This document shows, piece after piece, positions 21,411 through 35,190 of a stretch of 64,000 nt of DNA. The stretch spans positions 272,637,614-272,701,613 of the forward strand of contig CP136064.1 in assembly GCA_032622095.1 (NCBI GenBank), in the 5' to 3' direction. Source of the stretch: Siphonodentalium dalli. Taxonomy: Eukaryota; Mollusca; Scaphopoda; Gadilida; Siphonodentaliidae. Under the pieces are notes generated by a model, which ran no database searches, had not been told where the DNA came from, and worked only from the letters and a program-made list of their open reading frames with translations. Each line of letters starts with the position of its first letter. Positions within the stretch are counted from its first letter, which is position 1. Made by a program: the position numbers and the translations under genes.

Positions 21411-23196
21411 AATTAATCGCACATAAAGTACATAAAGCATTTGCTAACCAGTATTACATAGCAATTTTCCTGCTGTTGTCAATGTTGGGGTCAGAAGTCG
21501 TACTCATAACATATATAGGAAATACTTAGATGATGGCATCAAATATAGGTCATACAATCCGTTGCGTCAGAACTAAAGTGTTCTATCCCCATATTTTCAT
21601 TTTTGTGGGAAATCGACTTTAAAGTTACAACCCCCGGTTCACATATTCTCATTATGTTTTGGAAGATAGCACACAGGGGGTATGATAGCTGGTGTAAAAA
21701 TACTATTATATGACGAGTTCCGAGACAAAACATATATCTTGGGTGTAATCACGACAAAACACTTTGGAGATATAACAATTTGTGTAAAATTGTCCGTTTC
21801 TTTCCGTGCTATAGTGGTTTTGTGTTGTTTAATCATATAAACGTGACGAAATCCCAATTCAGGCCATGTTCTGTGCTATTTTAACCAAATAATTATCCTA
21901 GAAATAAGATGTTCATACCTAGGAGTGAAGAAGTATTATTTGCTACTAATCACTTCGCTGGCACTCTGTCAAGCTCGGGTTCCATTGCTTTATATTGAAA
22001 GTCTGAGATACAACAGTTTAGTACTGAAATTTATTTAATCACGTAGTACAAAATAAATAGATTCATTGGTCCACAGTGGAGATAGAACAATATAGCACTG
22101 TCAAAAAGGTGTGTTGTTGAGATGGTAATATTTACACAGCCTCTAATTCAAATTTGGCATAGGTTAAACACGACATCTGGTGATTTTCGGACAGGAAATC
22201 CCGAACCGAATCTAAAGATTCCAATCAAACTATATCCCCACGGAACGTGGTCTTAGTTTAGGTTGTATAAAATTGCCCCAGCAGATTTAGCACCAAAATT
22301 AATCAAACTTTGCTGAGCCAATTGTGAGCTTATCATAAAAATGAAAACAATTACTAGCAATCGCCAGCATTCGTATAGGAGACGAAAATTTAGCGAAATT
22401 GTCCAATTTTACAACTTTTGGTAACCATTTGGTCAGCCATTCCGGATTTTGACAATCCAACTGAATACGAAGTGAATATGTCTGCCATGACAACGCTAAT
22501 GATTTGTTGTGTTGCATGTTTCTGTCATCTTCATAACTTAAATTTAATTACCATTCAAGTGTATAGTCTATAAGGAACGGCAAATTAGACGTAAAATCCA
22601 TACTTAGGCCTTTTTTTTCGAAGGGCTCTAGAAACTTTTCCGCAAAGGGGATTTTGGATATGTTGTTCCCGAGATTCTGCCCGACAGGGTGACACCGGGG
22701 GCGGCTTATTAACGATTTGTTCTAGATTCAAAAACTTCAACGACCAGGCTATTTAATTTGTGAGATGGGGCATACCGATATTATGATTTCACAGTTATAT
22801 TTATAACGATATATACCATATCGTATTAAACCCCTATTATATCATAAAAACAGCCATTACATATTTCCTTATATCTCAAACTCGTTTGATAAATTTGATT
22901 CACAACTCGTCTATGACTCGCTATGAATCAAATATACCAAACTCGTTTCGCAAAATCTTATATCCCAACATATATAGCCCGTTGGAGATCCATTGTAACC
23001 TATGTTTGATCAACAAACACACAAAAACTTTATTACAATTCATCGTATCAATAAGCAGTTGATCAAAGTGTCACATATGCTTAACAAAACACAATACAAA
23101 ACAAAAAATACACACCCCCTGATTCCCGGGCAGTTGTTATGCCTTCTAAAATGTATTACATTCTCATATCGGATAAAACGACAAAATCGTCCTCAA
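21411..23196. other. Non-coding stretch with a small foldback
   Basis: Near 22876-22962 AAACTCGTTTGATAAATTTG and its imperfect complement face each other around CTCGTCTATGACTCGC. No exon recognised. Confidence 0.35.
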
Positions 23197-23340
23197 TCGG
23201 GGGGGGGGGGGGGGTCGGAAAGAAGTGACATGACAGTAGGCTGAAAAAACGTTTTTCCGGCTCTTGGGTACCCACCACCCCCTTATTTGAAGGAAAAGAT
23301 ATTTTTTTCCAATTCCTTGCCGGGTACCCACCCCCTTTTT
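23197..23340. repeat. G-run/C-run repeat locus 4
   Basis: A 16-base G run, GAAAAAACGTTTTTCCGGC (self-complementary core), CCCACCACCCCC and TACCCACCCCC. Confidence 0.6.
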
Positions 23341-25362
23341 ACCTCCAAATCTGCAGTCTCACACCATTTAAGCTTGGTGTTCTGTATTACAGTTACCCTA
23401 TTTCTGTTTCTGGTTCTTCTAAGTCATTTCAACATCGAGAAGAACCGCATGAAAAAATGAATGAAACATAAATTTCAGTCTGAAAACAGTTAGAATCGTT
23501 TAAAGCTGCACCCAGTGTTGTCCAGTTGTTTTGTAGACTAATTGACAGTATTGACTTGTAAACAAGTTATGCCAACAAACAATGATTGTACTTTTCCGCT
23601 AACGGTGTGAACAAATTAGGGTAGGTAGGTATGGATATTGTTTTTACTTTTTCATTTTTCATTTTTTATCCAGTTGCACAAATATTGAACAACCTCGACC
23701 GAAGTGACATAAAATACCAACTCATGTTGTGGGGAAAGTATCGCTCGAACAACACAGTGGAAATATACATTAAGATTGAATAAATATCAAACTTGGTTTA
23801 TATTTAAGTGTGTGATTTGTTATTCACATACCGCATTTTCATAATTTTGGCTATGTGACTTGGTATGAAATTGATGTCACTAATGTTTTATGAGAATTTT
23901 ACACATAATACATGATAGTACCACCATTACACCGGTACTTGTATTGTGATGACTACGTCCCATTTTCTGGAGGTAGCCAGTACATGTACATCCAACCTAC
24001 TAGTAGCATGCCTTTTATTTGGAAACAGTACATGTAGCTATACCCCTTCCATGTGTGGTGATAACCTCTATATTTATACCTATACACACCACCATGTCTG
24101 TTGATAGTTCCCAACCAAGGCTTAAAACAGGCCTGATATCCACTCTCAGGAAACTAAAATCGCAAAATCATGCCCATCAATCCATGAATCCATCAATCCA
24201 CACCTGGAGTTTTAACTGTTGAGATCCAGCTGTCACTTTATGGTCACTTTACACAGGGATATGTTAGAAACCACGTGTTTTGCAACTAAGGAACATCATT
24301 ATGTATGTGCATTGGTGGTTTTTTATTTTTCATTTTAGGCGTTTTCTCCAAATATCAATACAAAGCTTAGGATCAGCCTGGGTCAGCGGTTATTTTTTAG
24401 GGACAGTCGATGTGCGTAGTATCTTTTATCTTTGGCCTTATATCTGCTTATATGAACATTTTACCAAATTTCCACTGATTTTCAGTAATCACCTGAAAAC
24501 TTTATCAAAATAATAAAATATAAATTTTTGCAAAACATTTATGCTAAATAATACTGGATCCACAAGATCTTATACCATCTCACACCATGGATTTTATCAG
24601 ATTTATCAGCATACATATGGCTTTGATGTGAAATTTAATTGTGTGTTAATAAACAAACACTAAATACAACTAAATGAAACAAACAGAAATTAACACTGGA
24701 TGTTGCTTTAAATAGGATTCAATCATTTCTAGCAATATGAGGTTTCCATGTTTTTGCCTCTAATTATGTCTGTCTGATCAGGCATAATGAGTAAAATTAA
24801 TGCTATAAATGCATAGCTTTGTTCATTTTATTTACATTAAAGTTTATTCATGTGCTACATAAATGTTCATTTTCATGTGGAACCAGTAGCATTGGTACAT
24901 TGCAATGTGATCGGATGTAAAAGACGAATTCCTGAGAGTTGGTTCGTAATCTGGATTTCTGAGAAGCATCATGCCAACATCCACACTAACTACCCCCTAA
25001 GCACTGCCATAAGTGTCATACACACCTTAACAATGATGCTGAACACTTTGAGGCAATTATATTGCAGAAATGTTGTAAGAAGACAAAATTGCGACTTTTT
25101 TCGCAGCTGAACCATCCACCCACCCCGGCCTACTGTATGGAAAAAGGGGACGAACCCCCTGCCTCAATACACAAATGGGCATTATAACTCTGACATACCA
25201 ATATTCAAGTACCATGATCATATACATTCACACTGTCGTATCACTGTCTAACACCAGGTTGCGATGGTTCCAGTTCCGCATAAATACCATAATTTTTGGG
25301 ACAAAACACTTACTCAAGAAGATGAAAATTACTAACTTTACTATAGTGACTGTAATATATCT
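23341..25362. other. Non-coding stretch
   Basis: Several 64-86 codon plus-strand frames (24019, 24280, 24850, 25175) show neither splice-bordered structure nor domains. A C-rich patch at 25110-25165 resembles the C-run loci. Confidence 0.4.
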
Positions 25363-25720
25363 CAAATGATAGAACAAATATCCCATATTTTCTTTAACTG
25401 TCCTATAGTGTCATGCTTTTTACGAAGGGTACAGTGTTGGATGAACATCAACATAACAGATATCCAACTTACAAAATATACATATTATTAGGGGTTTCGG
25501 AAGAAAAGAGCTCCAATATAAAAAAACACGATTTTAAATATTATATTAAAGCACTATATTTATAAAACAAATACCGACCCCATTGAGTTATCTCTAAAAG
25601 CGTTTTAGGAACGAATTAGTAAGCCGAACTCATATAGAAACGATGAATGCTTTGAGAGGCGATAGGCTGTTGAAATTTCAGGAGGAATGGGGAACTCTTA
25701 CAAAAACGTTAAACCCATAG
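25363..25720 (+). pseudogene. Decayed C-terminus of an L1-like LINE ORF2
   Basis: One frame reads ISHIFFNCPIVSCFLRR..., which resembles the zinc-ribbon region (ETIEHLFF.CP) near the end of LINE ORF2 proteins. Later pieces read ILNIILKHYIYK and, in another frame, RGDRLLKFQEEWGTL, like the L1-clade tail. Stops (TAG near 25490, TAA near 25520) and at least one frameshift interrupt it. No reverse-transcriptase core was found upstream, so this is a 5'-truncated, long-dead copy. The clade is judged from remembered patterns only. Confidence 0.5.
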
Positions 25721-26504
25721 CACGATAAGTCAATCAAAAACAATTATGATTCAAAACCCAGATACCCTCAATACAAGAACTGGAACCAGCTAGCAATCCA
25801 CCAACATTATATATTGTTTTAATATTATGTGTACCCAGGCTGCAATGTTACTATACATTTTTTTGACAGCCGAAGGTATTTTGTTATGTTATTGTAGTAT
25901 GATATGTCATTTATAAACACTGATCGATATACTTTATGGTTTGCAAGGAGAGTGAATGGTGAGTGTGCAATGAACCCCGCCCGCCCCACCTGTGCTGTCA
26001 CTATAATTATTAAAATTATTTGTTTGCTTTCATATATGTTTTTGTATCCACCGCTCACTATCTCTAGTGCCAACATAAAGACAGCTTAATACACGTTACG
26101 TTTATTACGTCAATGTAGAGCTTTGTTATGTCAATGTTGCTGTATTAGGTTAGGACTACTTTAAGACTACTACAATCTGCCTAAAAGACGTCATTGTGAA
26201 TTTAGAACGTTTTTTATCGTCCATAATTCACTTTTATTGATATAAAATTAGAAAAACGATATACATTTTAGCTCTAAAACATCTATAAATTATTCAGTAC
26301 AATGTCGGCTTAGAATAACTTTAAAAAAGCCAACGAACTATTTCGCTCTAAGCTACACTTCAGTTTGCCCATGCCATGAATACTAATTAGTTTGCTTAAC
26401 CTCATAAATATAAGGGCATGATCGATTTTACGAATGAGAAACGTAAGAAAATTACAGAATTTCCCCACAAAAGGCAACGTTTTCGCGATGGAAAACTACA
26501 ATAT
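25721..26504. other. Non-coding stretch
   Basis: Probably LINE 3' flank and intergenic DNA. Two 61-83 codon frames oppose each other at 25825-26089 without support. Confidence 0.35.
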
Positions 26505-26531
26505 GAGAGTGAGAAAGAGAGAGATAGAGAG

Positions 26532-26582
<51 letters not shown>
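26505..26582. repeat. (GA)n microsatellite
   Basis: About 75 bases of GA repeats with a few interruptions (GATAGAGAGGGATAG). The Ser/Leu-rich minus frame across it is an artefact. Confidence 0.97.
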
Positions 26583-26585
<3 letters not shown>

Positions 26586-27282
26586 CGAAACGCATGGACG
26601 CTCTTTATAAGAGACGATCATTGGATTACGGAAGGCCATTAGGGTTATGTTTAAAACACTATCTTGTGGGCACGACTTATCTCGTCCACACGACTTGTTA
26701 TGTATTATATTGTTTTTCGCCTGACAAAAATTCAAAACGAATTGCAACGTTCTTTGCATCTGTCCCATACAAAACATCATGTCACTGGGCTCGTGTGTTC
26801 GATCTAATTATTGTTTCATCTAGAATACATACCGAAGGTAGCTAGAATACATACCGACTGTAGCTCGATGGGATCAGATAAGATGTGGCAGGTATACGCA
26901 AACTGAATATACCAATTTAGACCGCCGTGTTATAACATACATCATACACTGGTCGTCTGATTTGAATAGCTTTGTCGTGACCCATGCAAATATTATATAA
27001 ATGACAAAGTATAACATTGATGATGGTGAGTTCACCTCTACGATATTACTCGTTCACCAAAATGTCCAATGAGTATATCATTTATTTTCTTTGTTCAAGT
27101 TGTTATGTTTGAATTGTAAACAACCCTTTCTTTACTGAATATAATCGACTGCTCAGTTAAAAATGATAACATGTAATGGTCTATTATTCACATTGAGAGA
27201 TGTTCGGGAAATATAAGCAGACACAAGACCAACACTAATGGAATAATGTAAGGGCAGAACGATTACCATAGTCATTATGTGC

Positions 27283-27388
27283 ATTTGCAGAATGAGGTCC
27301 CCAGAGGGTGAATTTAGTGATGCTAGCCCGCTATGCGGGGTAGCATCACTGAATTCACCAGAGCCTCTGGGGACCTCATTCTGCAAAT
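27283..27388. repeat. 106-bp palindrome
   Basis: ATTTGCAGAATGAGGTCCCC begins the left arm and its exact complement ends the right arm at 27388. The arms pair over about 49 bases with one 5-base bulge and a 3-base loop (CCCGC TAT GCGGG). It stands alone in this window. Confidence 0.9.
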
Positions 27389-27568
27389 GACAATGCATAT
27401 TGGCCGTTTGATGAACTTATTATCTTAACTTTTTCTCAAGAAACTACTCGTCAATGAGTATTTAGTAAATAAAGGGTTAATATATTGACATGACGTGATA
27501 TCGAATAAACATTGCATATGAATACTAGTTGACTAATCATTGGTGTACTTCCATATCGACAATTACCT

Positions 27569-27880
27569 CAGCCGACTTTGAGTGTACGTCCCGTATATAT
27601 TGCAGTGCATCCCGTATGCCTGTCTGTACCGGTTGTGTTCACAGACTCTTGGTCCGATTTCAACCAAATTTCGTGTGGTGATTCTGATTACCCTGGCGGA
27701 GGTTATAATGACGTTATCTTTTTCAAATTTTCGATTTAAACAAATTTAATTAAATAAAAAATAAAAAATAAGCTCAATTTGGGCCTATTTCATATCAAAT
27801 AAGTCCAATGTGAACCAATGCCAATATTGATGTCCAATATAAACTTATTTGCACGAGGATATATTGAAGTAGCATGGTAA
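27569..27880. repeat. Dispersed repeat fragment (CCGATTTCAACCAAATT type)
   Basis: GGTCCGATTTCAACCAAATT and TGTGGTGATT are shared with 35585-35760 (GGACCGATTTCAATTAAATT, TGTGGTGATT). It ends in AT-rich DNA plus an AATAAGTCCAATGTGAAC word. Confidence 0.5.
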
Positions 27881-28206
27881 ATATCTATATCTATATAAAA
27901 GAGTAAGATACATGTATGTATGTCATGGACGCGGAGCCCACACAGGAGAGCAGGCCCATCCGACTATGATATTCAATTTGCTGCGTTATTTAGTGTTGAA
28001 TATGAGATAGACATGGGTGATAAAAGTGGATGAATGTGAGATAGACATGGGTGATAAGAGTGTTGAAAATCTTTTTCAAAATGAACAGACATATTTCAAT
28101 GGAACTATATTTGTTCTTGAATGTGTCTTTACTTCCTCTTTGGTTGTTATAAAGAAAACAATTTTCTAGATCGCTTTTCCTTGCTAAAATGTGATTATGT
28201 GATAAA

Positions 28207-28355
28207 GAGGATCTCAAATTCGCCGCAATTCTATACGAAATTTATTAATATCGTCCACTAAATTCGATTCGAGACTCGCTAAAGCTCGGCTCTAATATAA
28301 TTTAGTGCACTCGGTTAATACATTTCGTAACGAATTGCGTCTCATTAGAGATCCT
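28207..28355. repeat. Foldback repeat, 149 bp
   Basis: AGGATCTC...CGCAATTC facing GAATTGCG...GAGATCCT, with ACGAAATTTATTAATA against GGTTAATACATTTCGT inside. The arms have about 45 imperfect pairs. Confidence 0.7.
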
Positions 28356-28714
28356 CAGTATATTTCCGAAATTGTGGTCACATTTAGTAGTTGGAGTCAG
28401 AGAACATCTTTGACGCATATAATATATGGCAAGGTGGAAAATTGACTGACAGGGAAGTGGCGAAAGTGTTTTGTTTTGGGGTGGGATATCACCCAAACTT
28501 TAGTCCAAATGCTAAGTAAGTTGAAAGTGTTTGCTATTTGGATTTTCCAACCAGTATTTACTGTCAATTGTGTTGATTTTCGGCTACAAATCGAATCTGT
28601 TCAAACTTCCGGTCAGTTGGAACATTTCCAATTATAAAGGGCACCATTTCTCATTACAATATTAATTAGTGCCCGCTTCCACAACCGACTCGTGGTATCG
28701 ACACTATCAGATGC

Positions 28715-29835
28715 CTTTATGACCATAATTGAAACCCATCAGGGCTCATCGAGTGTCTTTTGATCAATTATTATCACATTTCACCAGTTCCAACATGACA
28801 TGTACAACTTCCCTATCAACAATGTTTTCTAAATTGCCAAAACTGAGTGCATTTATGATGTTGCTTCATATATGAGGATACCATGGGGTGTAATTTCATT
28901 GATTGCTACCACGCATCAAGGGTCAAAATACAATACACATTTCTCCTGACCAAGGCCTCAGAAAGTGTCTTTTCATCTATTTTTATCATATTTCATGAGT
29001 TCCAGCATGGAATGTAATAATAAAATTGCATATGGACTACATATGGACTGTGGATTGATCTCTGGGGACCCAATGGCTGTAATTAAATATATTTTTAAAA
29101 CACATGGAGCTTAAGACATGAAATATACAATTTTCCTGACCAAATTATGACCTACAATACACTATGAGGTCCCTTTATGTTCATAACTCAGTCATAAGTA
29201 CTCATGAAGTGTCTTTTTATCCATTTTATCACATTTCATGGGTTCCAACATGAAATGTTTACCTTCACTGCCGACATTGTGGCCTACAGTTGAAAACTTG
29301 AGAACATTTACGCTGTGTCTAGGCGACCGATGGGGTGTAATTACATTGATTGTTAAAACACATGTAGGATAAAATATGAAATTTACACTTTTCCTGACCA
29401 AATTATGGCTTACAATCGAGTATGAGATGCCGTTGTTGTCATAACTCAAAGTCATCAGAGCTCAGTAAGTGCCTTTTGATGCATGTTTATCACATTTGAT
29501 GAGTTCCAACATGAAATATACACTTTCCCTGGCAAGAATGTTGCCTAAAATTGCAAAATTGAGTCAATTTATGCTCTAGGTTAATGTCTAGGACACCACT
29601 CCCATGTCCCTTAATTCATTTTTTACCATAGATGAAGGGTCAAATATGAAATACATATTTCTCCTGACCAAATTATGGGGTACATTGGCACTATGAGATG
29701 ACTTTATGTTCATAACTCAAAGATATGAGGTCTCGTGAAGTGTCTTTACATCTATTTTTATCATATTTCATGAGTTCCAGGATGAAATATTCACCTTCAC
29801 TAGCAATATTGTTGTCTAAAATTGCAAAAGTTTTC
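28715..29835. repeat. Degenerate tandem array, 220-270 bp unit, about 4.5 copies
   Basis: The word order AAGTGTCTTTT / TATCACATTTCATGAGTTCC / ACATGAAAT / TTCCTGACCAAATTATG / ACTATGAG / TTCATAACTCA recurs, with units starting near 28755, 28975, 29209, 29469 and 29740. Spacing grows from 220 to 271 bases through indels. It holds no coding sequence. Confidence 0.8.
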
Positions 29836-30590
29836 TCAAAATATGAGATATTGCGCGAACTGTTAGTGAGCTAATTGATTTTTGTGTCAAATTTGATCCA
29901 ACATAGACGAAAACATTCAATAATTATGAAGGACTTACTCGAAAACTTAATTTTTATTGCTTTTTTTTTTATAAATGTGAGGGTTATTTTCACACTAGCT
30001 CTTGGATATTCGTTCTTATGTCATCGTTTTTGTTTCAAAGTATTTGTTTTTTGTTGATAATTGACAACCCTGCATTATTTTGATCGAGAATGAAAAACAA
30101 AATATTGTATTTTTATGCATTGGTTCGTTATGGTCCTAATATGAAACATTTTAACTCAAATGCTATATTATTTCGGTTAAATACAAGCTATGTTAACATT
30201 TTTCTAGGAAATATTCATTTCTGCATCATTATATTTGCGATGATGAACACATTCACACATTAGACCGAATGGATTCGCACAAAGCCTTCCTTTATTATAA
30301 GACTTCGATAGAAATTATATACGTTTTCTCAAATTATAAGATTTTGGTCCAAATTTCATTTAAATACTTGATTGTTGCTTCCAACTGTATTTCAAATAGA
30401 CGAAATATTTCCATTTTATTTAAAACAGACGAAATATTTACAATGCTTATCAAGTAATTACATTGTTCTTCGATATTAGTTGTTAGATTATGGTTTTCTA
30501 ACGTTTTATGAAGAGTAGTATTCAAAATTATATATTCCTTTTTTTTTCTGTCAGTGTAAAGAGGCAACATTCTGCATATGCATATCTTAA
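29836..30590. other. AT-rich non-coding stretch
   Basis: Only short, compositionally driven frames; nothing else seen. Confidence 0.45.
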
Positions 30591-32480
30591 AGAGTGCTTA
30601 TATACTTTAACATTAAAGTATACATCATAACCCACATATTTGAACACATTACATTCGTGCATATAATGGCATATTGATAAGACACACCGGACCACCATAG
30701 AGCTTATAGCGTATGTGGAACTGAATAGTTAACTATAGTAGAGGGCTTTTTTACTTGATTTAACAGTGAAAAGGGCACTTAATGTACATCATAATATAAC
30801 GCACTAATATGTATTGGATTTGCTTTAAGAAACACGGACGTATACATAAATCAGATACGCATACTTAGAACACATTCACTTCGTGTATATACTGAAGAAT
30901 ACCACGTATATAGTCCACAAAGACATAGCCCTGCATGTGAAAACTCAGTTTAACTATACATTAAAGAGCGTTTATACGTGATTTACCTGTGAAAATGGAA
31001 ATTTTTATACATCATATCACATAGAGGTACCGTACTTGCTTTAAGAATATGGACAGGTATAGGCACAATCATAACAACAATGGAGACCAGCGTTCTTACA
31101 CAGAAATCAGTAATTTATGCACTAAAATGGTAACAACAATGAAAAATATACACTCTGTGAACTGCCATAGACATCAGAACTATTAAGAATTTATGAGTTG
31201 TCTCGCTTGTTTAGTTGCGATACATGATGCAATAATTTGAGTTACCAACAATAAAACAGTATTGACGCTATATATTATCCATATACCGACGGTTTTAGAC
31301 TATATTTCTACTAATAATGCTATTAAATGAACGACAATTAAGAGAAATGAACTATGAATGCATATATGAAGTCAATATGTATACACGCGTCCACATAGCA
31401 GGCCTTTTCCAGACCAATGTTTGATACCCCCGTATAAAATAGAGCGTTTTGAGAAGAATATGTGAAATTAATATGCACATGTGTTCACATAGTAGGTCTT
31501 ATCGTCATATGAAACTGCCACGTAGTACATGCTTTGTTTCCTCTGTATAAAAGACTAAATGTATAGGATGTACAATACATATAATTGATGAAAAGAATAC
31601 ATGAAGTATTTATGCATTAGTCTACACCATATGGGCTCTTTATTGTCTCCATGTAATGGAGATTTTAGACTACATTTCTTCTAATAATGCTATAAATGAA
31701 CGATAATAAAGAGAAATGCACGATTAAAGAATACATCAAGTAAATATGTATCCACGCATCCACATAGTAGGTCTTTTCCAGACCAATGTTTTGATGCCTC
31801 TGTATTAACAGAGAGCTTGGAGTATATATGAATGAACGGTAAGGAATATGTGAAATTAATATAGACATGTGTTCGCATAGTAGCCCTATCGGGGGCATGT
31901 TTCCTTAAATGGTAGCAATAATGAAAATTTACACTGTGTATTACAAACCACTCAAGGCTTCAAAAATATTACTAATTTTTGTGTTGTGATCAGTTGTCTC
32001 GCTTGTTTAGCTGCGATACATGATTCAATAATTTCATTTACCGCCAATAAAGCAGTATTGACTGGTATTGACGCATTATTTTCTCAATATAACGGCGAGT
32101 TTAGATTCCTACTAATAATGCTATAAATTAACGACAATAAAGAGAAATCAAAGATTAAAGAGTACATCGAATAAATGTGTATACACGCGTTCCGCTCGTA
32201 TGCCTTTTCCAGACCAATGGTTGATAACCCCCTACATAATAGAGCGTTTTGATAAGAACATGTGTCCACATAGTAGGCCTTTCGTGACACGAGACTGCCA
32301 CTTGGTACAGACTGTCACTTGGTACATGCTTTGTTTCCTCTGTATAACAGCCTATCTTGATGGGAGTTATAATACATATAATTGATGAAAATAATGCATG
32401 AAGTAAGTATTTATACACTAGTCTACATAATATGGGCTCTTTAGTTTCTCCATTTAATGGAGATTTTAGAGTAATAATAT
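30591..32480. repeat. Complex degenerate tandem region, about 350-bp unit with shorter sub-repeats
   Basis: Words such as CTAATAATGCTAT, AATAAAGAGAAATG, CTTTTCCAGACCAATG, CACATAGTAGGTCT, TGCTTTGTTTCCTCTGTAT and GGGCTCTTTA recur in the same order at roughly 31295-31645, 31655-31910 and 32090-32460. A looser copy lies before 31000. Minus-strand frames of 62-87 codons repeat with the units and are not genes. Confidence 0.75.
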
Positions 32481-34533
32481 GAATGAACTATGACTAGAAT
32501 ACATCGAAGAACCAGACACCAATGCCATACTCCTACCATCCATGGAGCAAGTAATATACATGATATAAGACATAAAATACAACAGACAGTATCGTGTGCA
32601 ACCGCTAAGGTATCATATGAATGAACCGTCATACACAATGATGTTACAACCAAAACTGCCTTATGGACGAAATACTGGAACTGATTATACATTTGATACA
32701 CGACATGTCATTCCACTTTATACATGGTCAGTTAGATATCTTGCGAAAGTGACGTGCACCTTTAAGGTATGTGACCAAAATGTGTTGTATTTTATATATA
32801 TGACCATTTCTGCAGTAAATAACGACACATCATTACTAGTGGGACTATGTGTGAAGCTCTTTGAATTAAATGAGCTTACTATGGTGGACATGTTTAACCA
32901 GATACGTTCTTCAAATAATGTTGGGATTTAAATTGAAGCTTAATTAGCCCTTCAAGCTTTCCAAATCAAGGTTATGGCGTGAAACAACCTGGAGAGAAAG
33001 ATTTTATTTAGTTACTAATGTGGGTTCAAATAGAAACACATGGCGAAGGCCATGATTCGAGCCTGTATGGCGCTTCATATCCCATTAAAGGCGCGCCGAT
33101 GGGTGTGGTTAACTTTAATATGTCATGTGTAGGCCAGAAGCCACGAGGAACACATTGCTGTCCATGTCTGTACCCCATATATACTGCTATATGCAGTCGA
33201 CCTACCTAGGACCTCAGTTTCTCCTTTCCTGTGTGGCTATTCCAAACCCATTTAGTGCAATGCGTTTGAAAATATACAGAGCGTTATTAAGAAGGATCGC
33301 TGATGCGTATAATATAACCAATATTTAGTCAAAATTTTAAGAAAACCCATTATTGAAACATTGCGTTTGATAGTGTTGGGATTTGACCATATAATGGTTA
33401 TCAGTGAAGTGATGACATGTGCACTAAATGACCTCAGTCAGTAAAGGCTAGTTCAGACCATATGAGAACCACACTCACCACCCATGCCTATACCCAAACA
33501 AACACCATGGCGACAGCGAAACACTACGAAGCTTCTCCCCACACGGACACTGTTGTCTTCCATGGATAATTTCTGATCCCATGTTGAGACCAAATTTCAG
33601 CCAAAGGGAACCCGTGGTTTCTGAGAAAATTATATTACAATTATGTACGGATGACGGACGAAGAGTGATTGGTTTTAGTTTCCACACAGATGTGTACCAA
33701 CACGTTTTGAGACTGATATAGATGAAGTGTCCCTTTTATTATTGTTACGATGTGAAGTTGGCTAGTTCATACCCGTAGTATCAGTTTCACTGGCCAGTGT
33801 CACTTAGAAACAATATTACGGATCATTGTCACATACAAAGGTCTTCAAAGGGAAGTCTATAATATGAGTAATATTTTCGCGGGCTTTTAAAGTTGTATAT
33901 ATATATATATATATAATAGGTGTGGCTTCACATTAGCAAAGATGTCCCAAAGGAACATGCACACCATGAACGGAGGAAATATTAATAATCAAGGATGTAT
34001 TCTCAATACAGGGGGAGGGGGTAATTTAATTTGTTACAGTCAATGGAGCGATTAGGAATGAATAAATTATGGAAAACAAGATGTGAAGAGGCCTATATGA
34101 CATATGTAGAGCGTGCTACCTATATGACATCTGTAGAGCGTGCTAACGGATTTAGTCATAGAAAGAGTAATATCCAAGATGGATGCTTCGTTCAAATTCT
34201 ATAGAGCCCATCTGGAGGTGCTACTAAACAAGGAATTTTTTCAAAAACTTGGAGATGAAAGTGGATATTCGAAGATTATGAGGGATTAGAAGTTGTAAGA
34301 CAAAGAAGAGCGAATAAAAACAGGAAGTGGTAGATAAAAAAGAGGGATAAAAAAAAAGATAACAAAGAAAAATTATGAATAAATAGAGGATATCCACCCT
34401 TTTTCAGTGGATATGGGTTATATCTCATGAGTCATGACAAAACATTGAATTTCCACGATATGATCAAATAATAAGCATGTGATACAACGCTTAGCCGATG
34501 GGTGTGGAGTCAGCCGGTAGGTTTCACGAGGGA
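32481..34533. other. Non-coding stretch
   Basis: A 111-codon plus frame at 32596-32931 has no motif. A segment near 33470-33690 contains ACGGATGACGGACGA and AACCACGGGTTCCC words seen in widespread invertebrate repeats. A (TA)n run lies at 33898-33915. Confidence 0.4.
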
Positions 34534-34655
34534 TTGCGTCAGATTCCAATGACTCAGGCGTTGCGCCGGAAGTAGGGATTGCGCCAAATTCGAATGACTC
34601 AGGCATTGCGCCAGAAGTAGGGATTGCGTCAGATTCGAATGACAGGCATTGCAGG
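34534..34655. repeat. Minisatellite, 48-bp unit, 2.5 copies
   Basis: The unit contains TTGCGTCAGATTCGAATGAC, TCAGGC and ATTGCGCCAGAAGTAGGG. The last copy is shortened. Confidence 0.85.
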
Positions 34656-34794
34656 AGGCAGAGTTTCTTATGGGCTGGATCTTATTCTAGGGTTTAGGAG
34701 ACGTGTGTAGACCACTCAATATCCCCTCAGGTGTAGTGTGGAACCCTCAGAAGTGGCAGTGGGTTAGATATATTAAAAGACCGTTAATTTTAAT

Positions 34795-35080
34795 TTAATT
34801 TTAAATTATTTTTGAATTTTAGAAAAAGTTGAAGTTTTTTAAGTTTTTCATATTTTTTTAATTTATGAATTTTTTTTTAAGTTTTTCATTTTTGTTTCTT
34901 TTTGAAAAGTTTTTAAAGTTTTTTGAAATTTTTGAGTATTTTGAAGTTTTTAAAGTTTTTTGAAATTTTTTGAGATTTTTGAAATTTGAGAAGTTTTGAA
35001 GTTTTTGAAATTTTTGAAGTTTTTGAAATTTTGGAAGTTTTTGAAATTTTGGAAGTTTTGAATTTTTTGAAGTTTTCAAT
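34795..35080. repeat. Low-complexity TTTTTGAAGTTTTTGAAATT array
   Basis: A 10- to 20-base quasi-repeat of T runs with GAAG or GAAA. The Lys/Phe/Gln frame on the minus strand is a product of the repeat. Confidence 0.9.
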
Positions 35081-35082
35081 GC

Positions 35083-35190
35083 GAGTGTCACTTTAACATT
35101 ATCCCACAGTGTGCACCATGTGTTACTTTAACATTCATCCATAGTGAGTGTCACTTTAATAATCATCCCCAGTGAGAGCCTAGTGTCCCT
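35083..35190. repeat. Short tandem repeat, about 42 bp x 3
   Basis: GAGTGTCACTTTAACATTAT, TGTTACTTTAACATTCATCC and GAGTGTCACTTTAATAATCA in series. Confidence 0.75.

Noticed and set aside
26496-26780. 94-codon minus frame with Ser-Leu repeats
   Set aside because: Product of the GA microsatellite.
33040-33110. tRNA-like B-box word GATTCGAGCC
   Set aside because: No A box at proper spacing and no cloverleaf; not a tRNA or clear SINE.
34858-35091. Lys/Phe/Gln-rich 77-codon minus frame
   Set aside because: Entirely explained by the T-rich low-complexity array.
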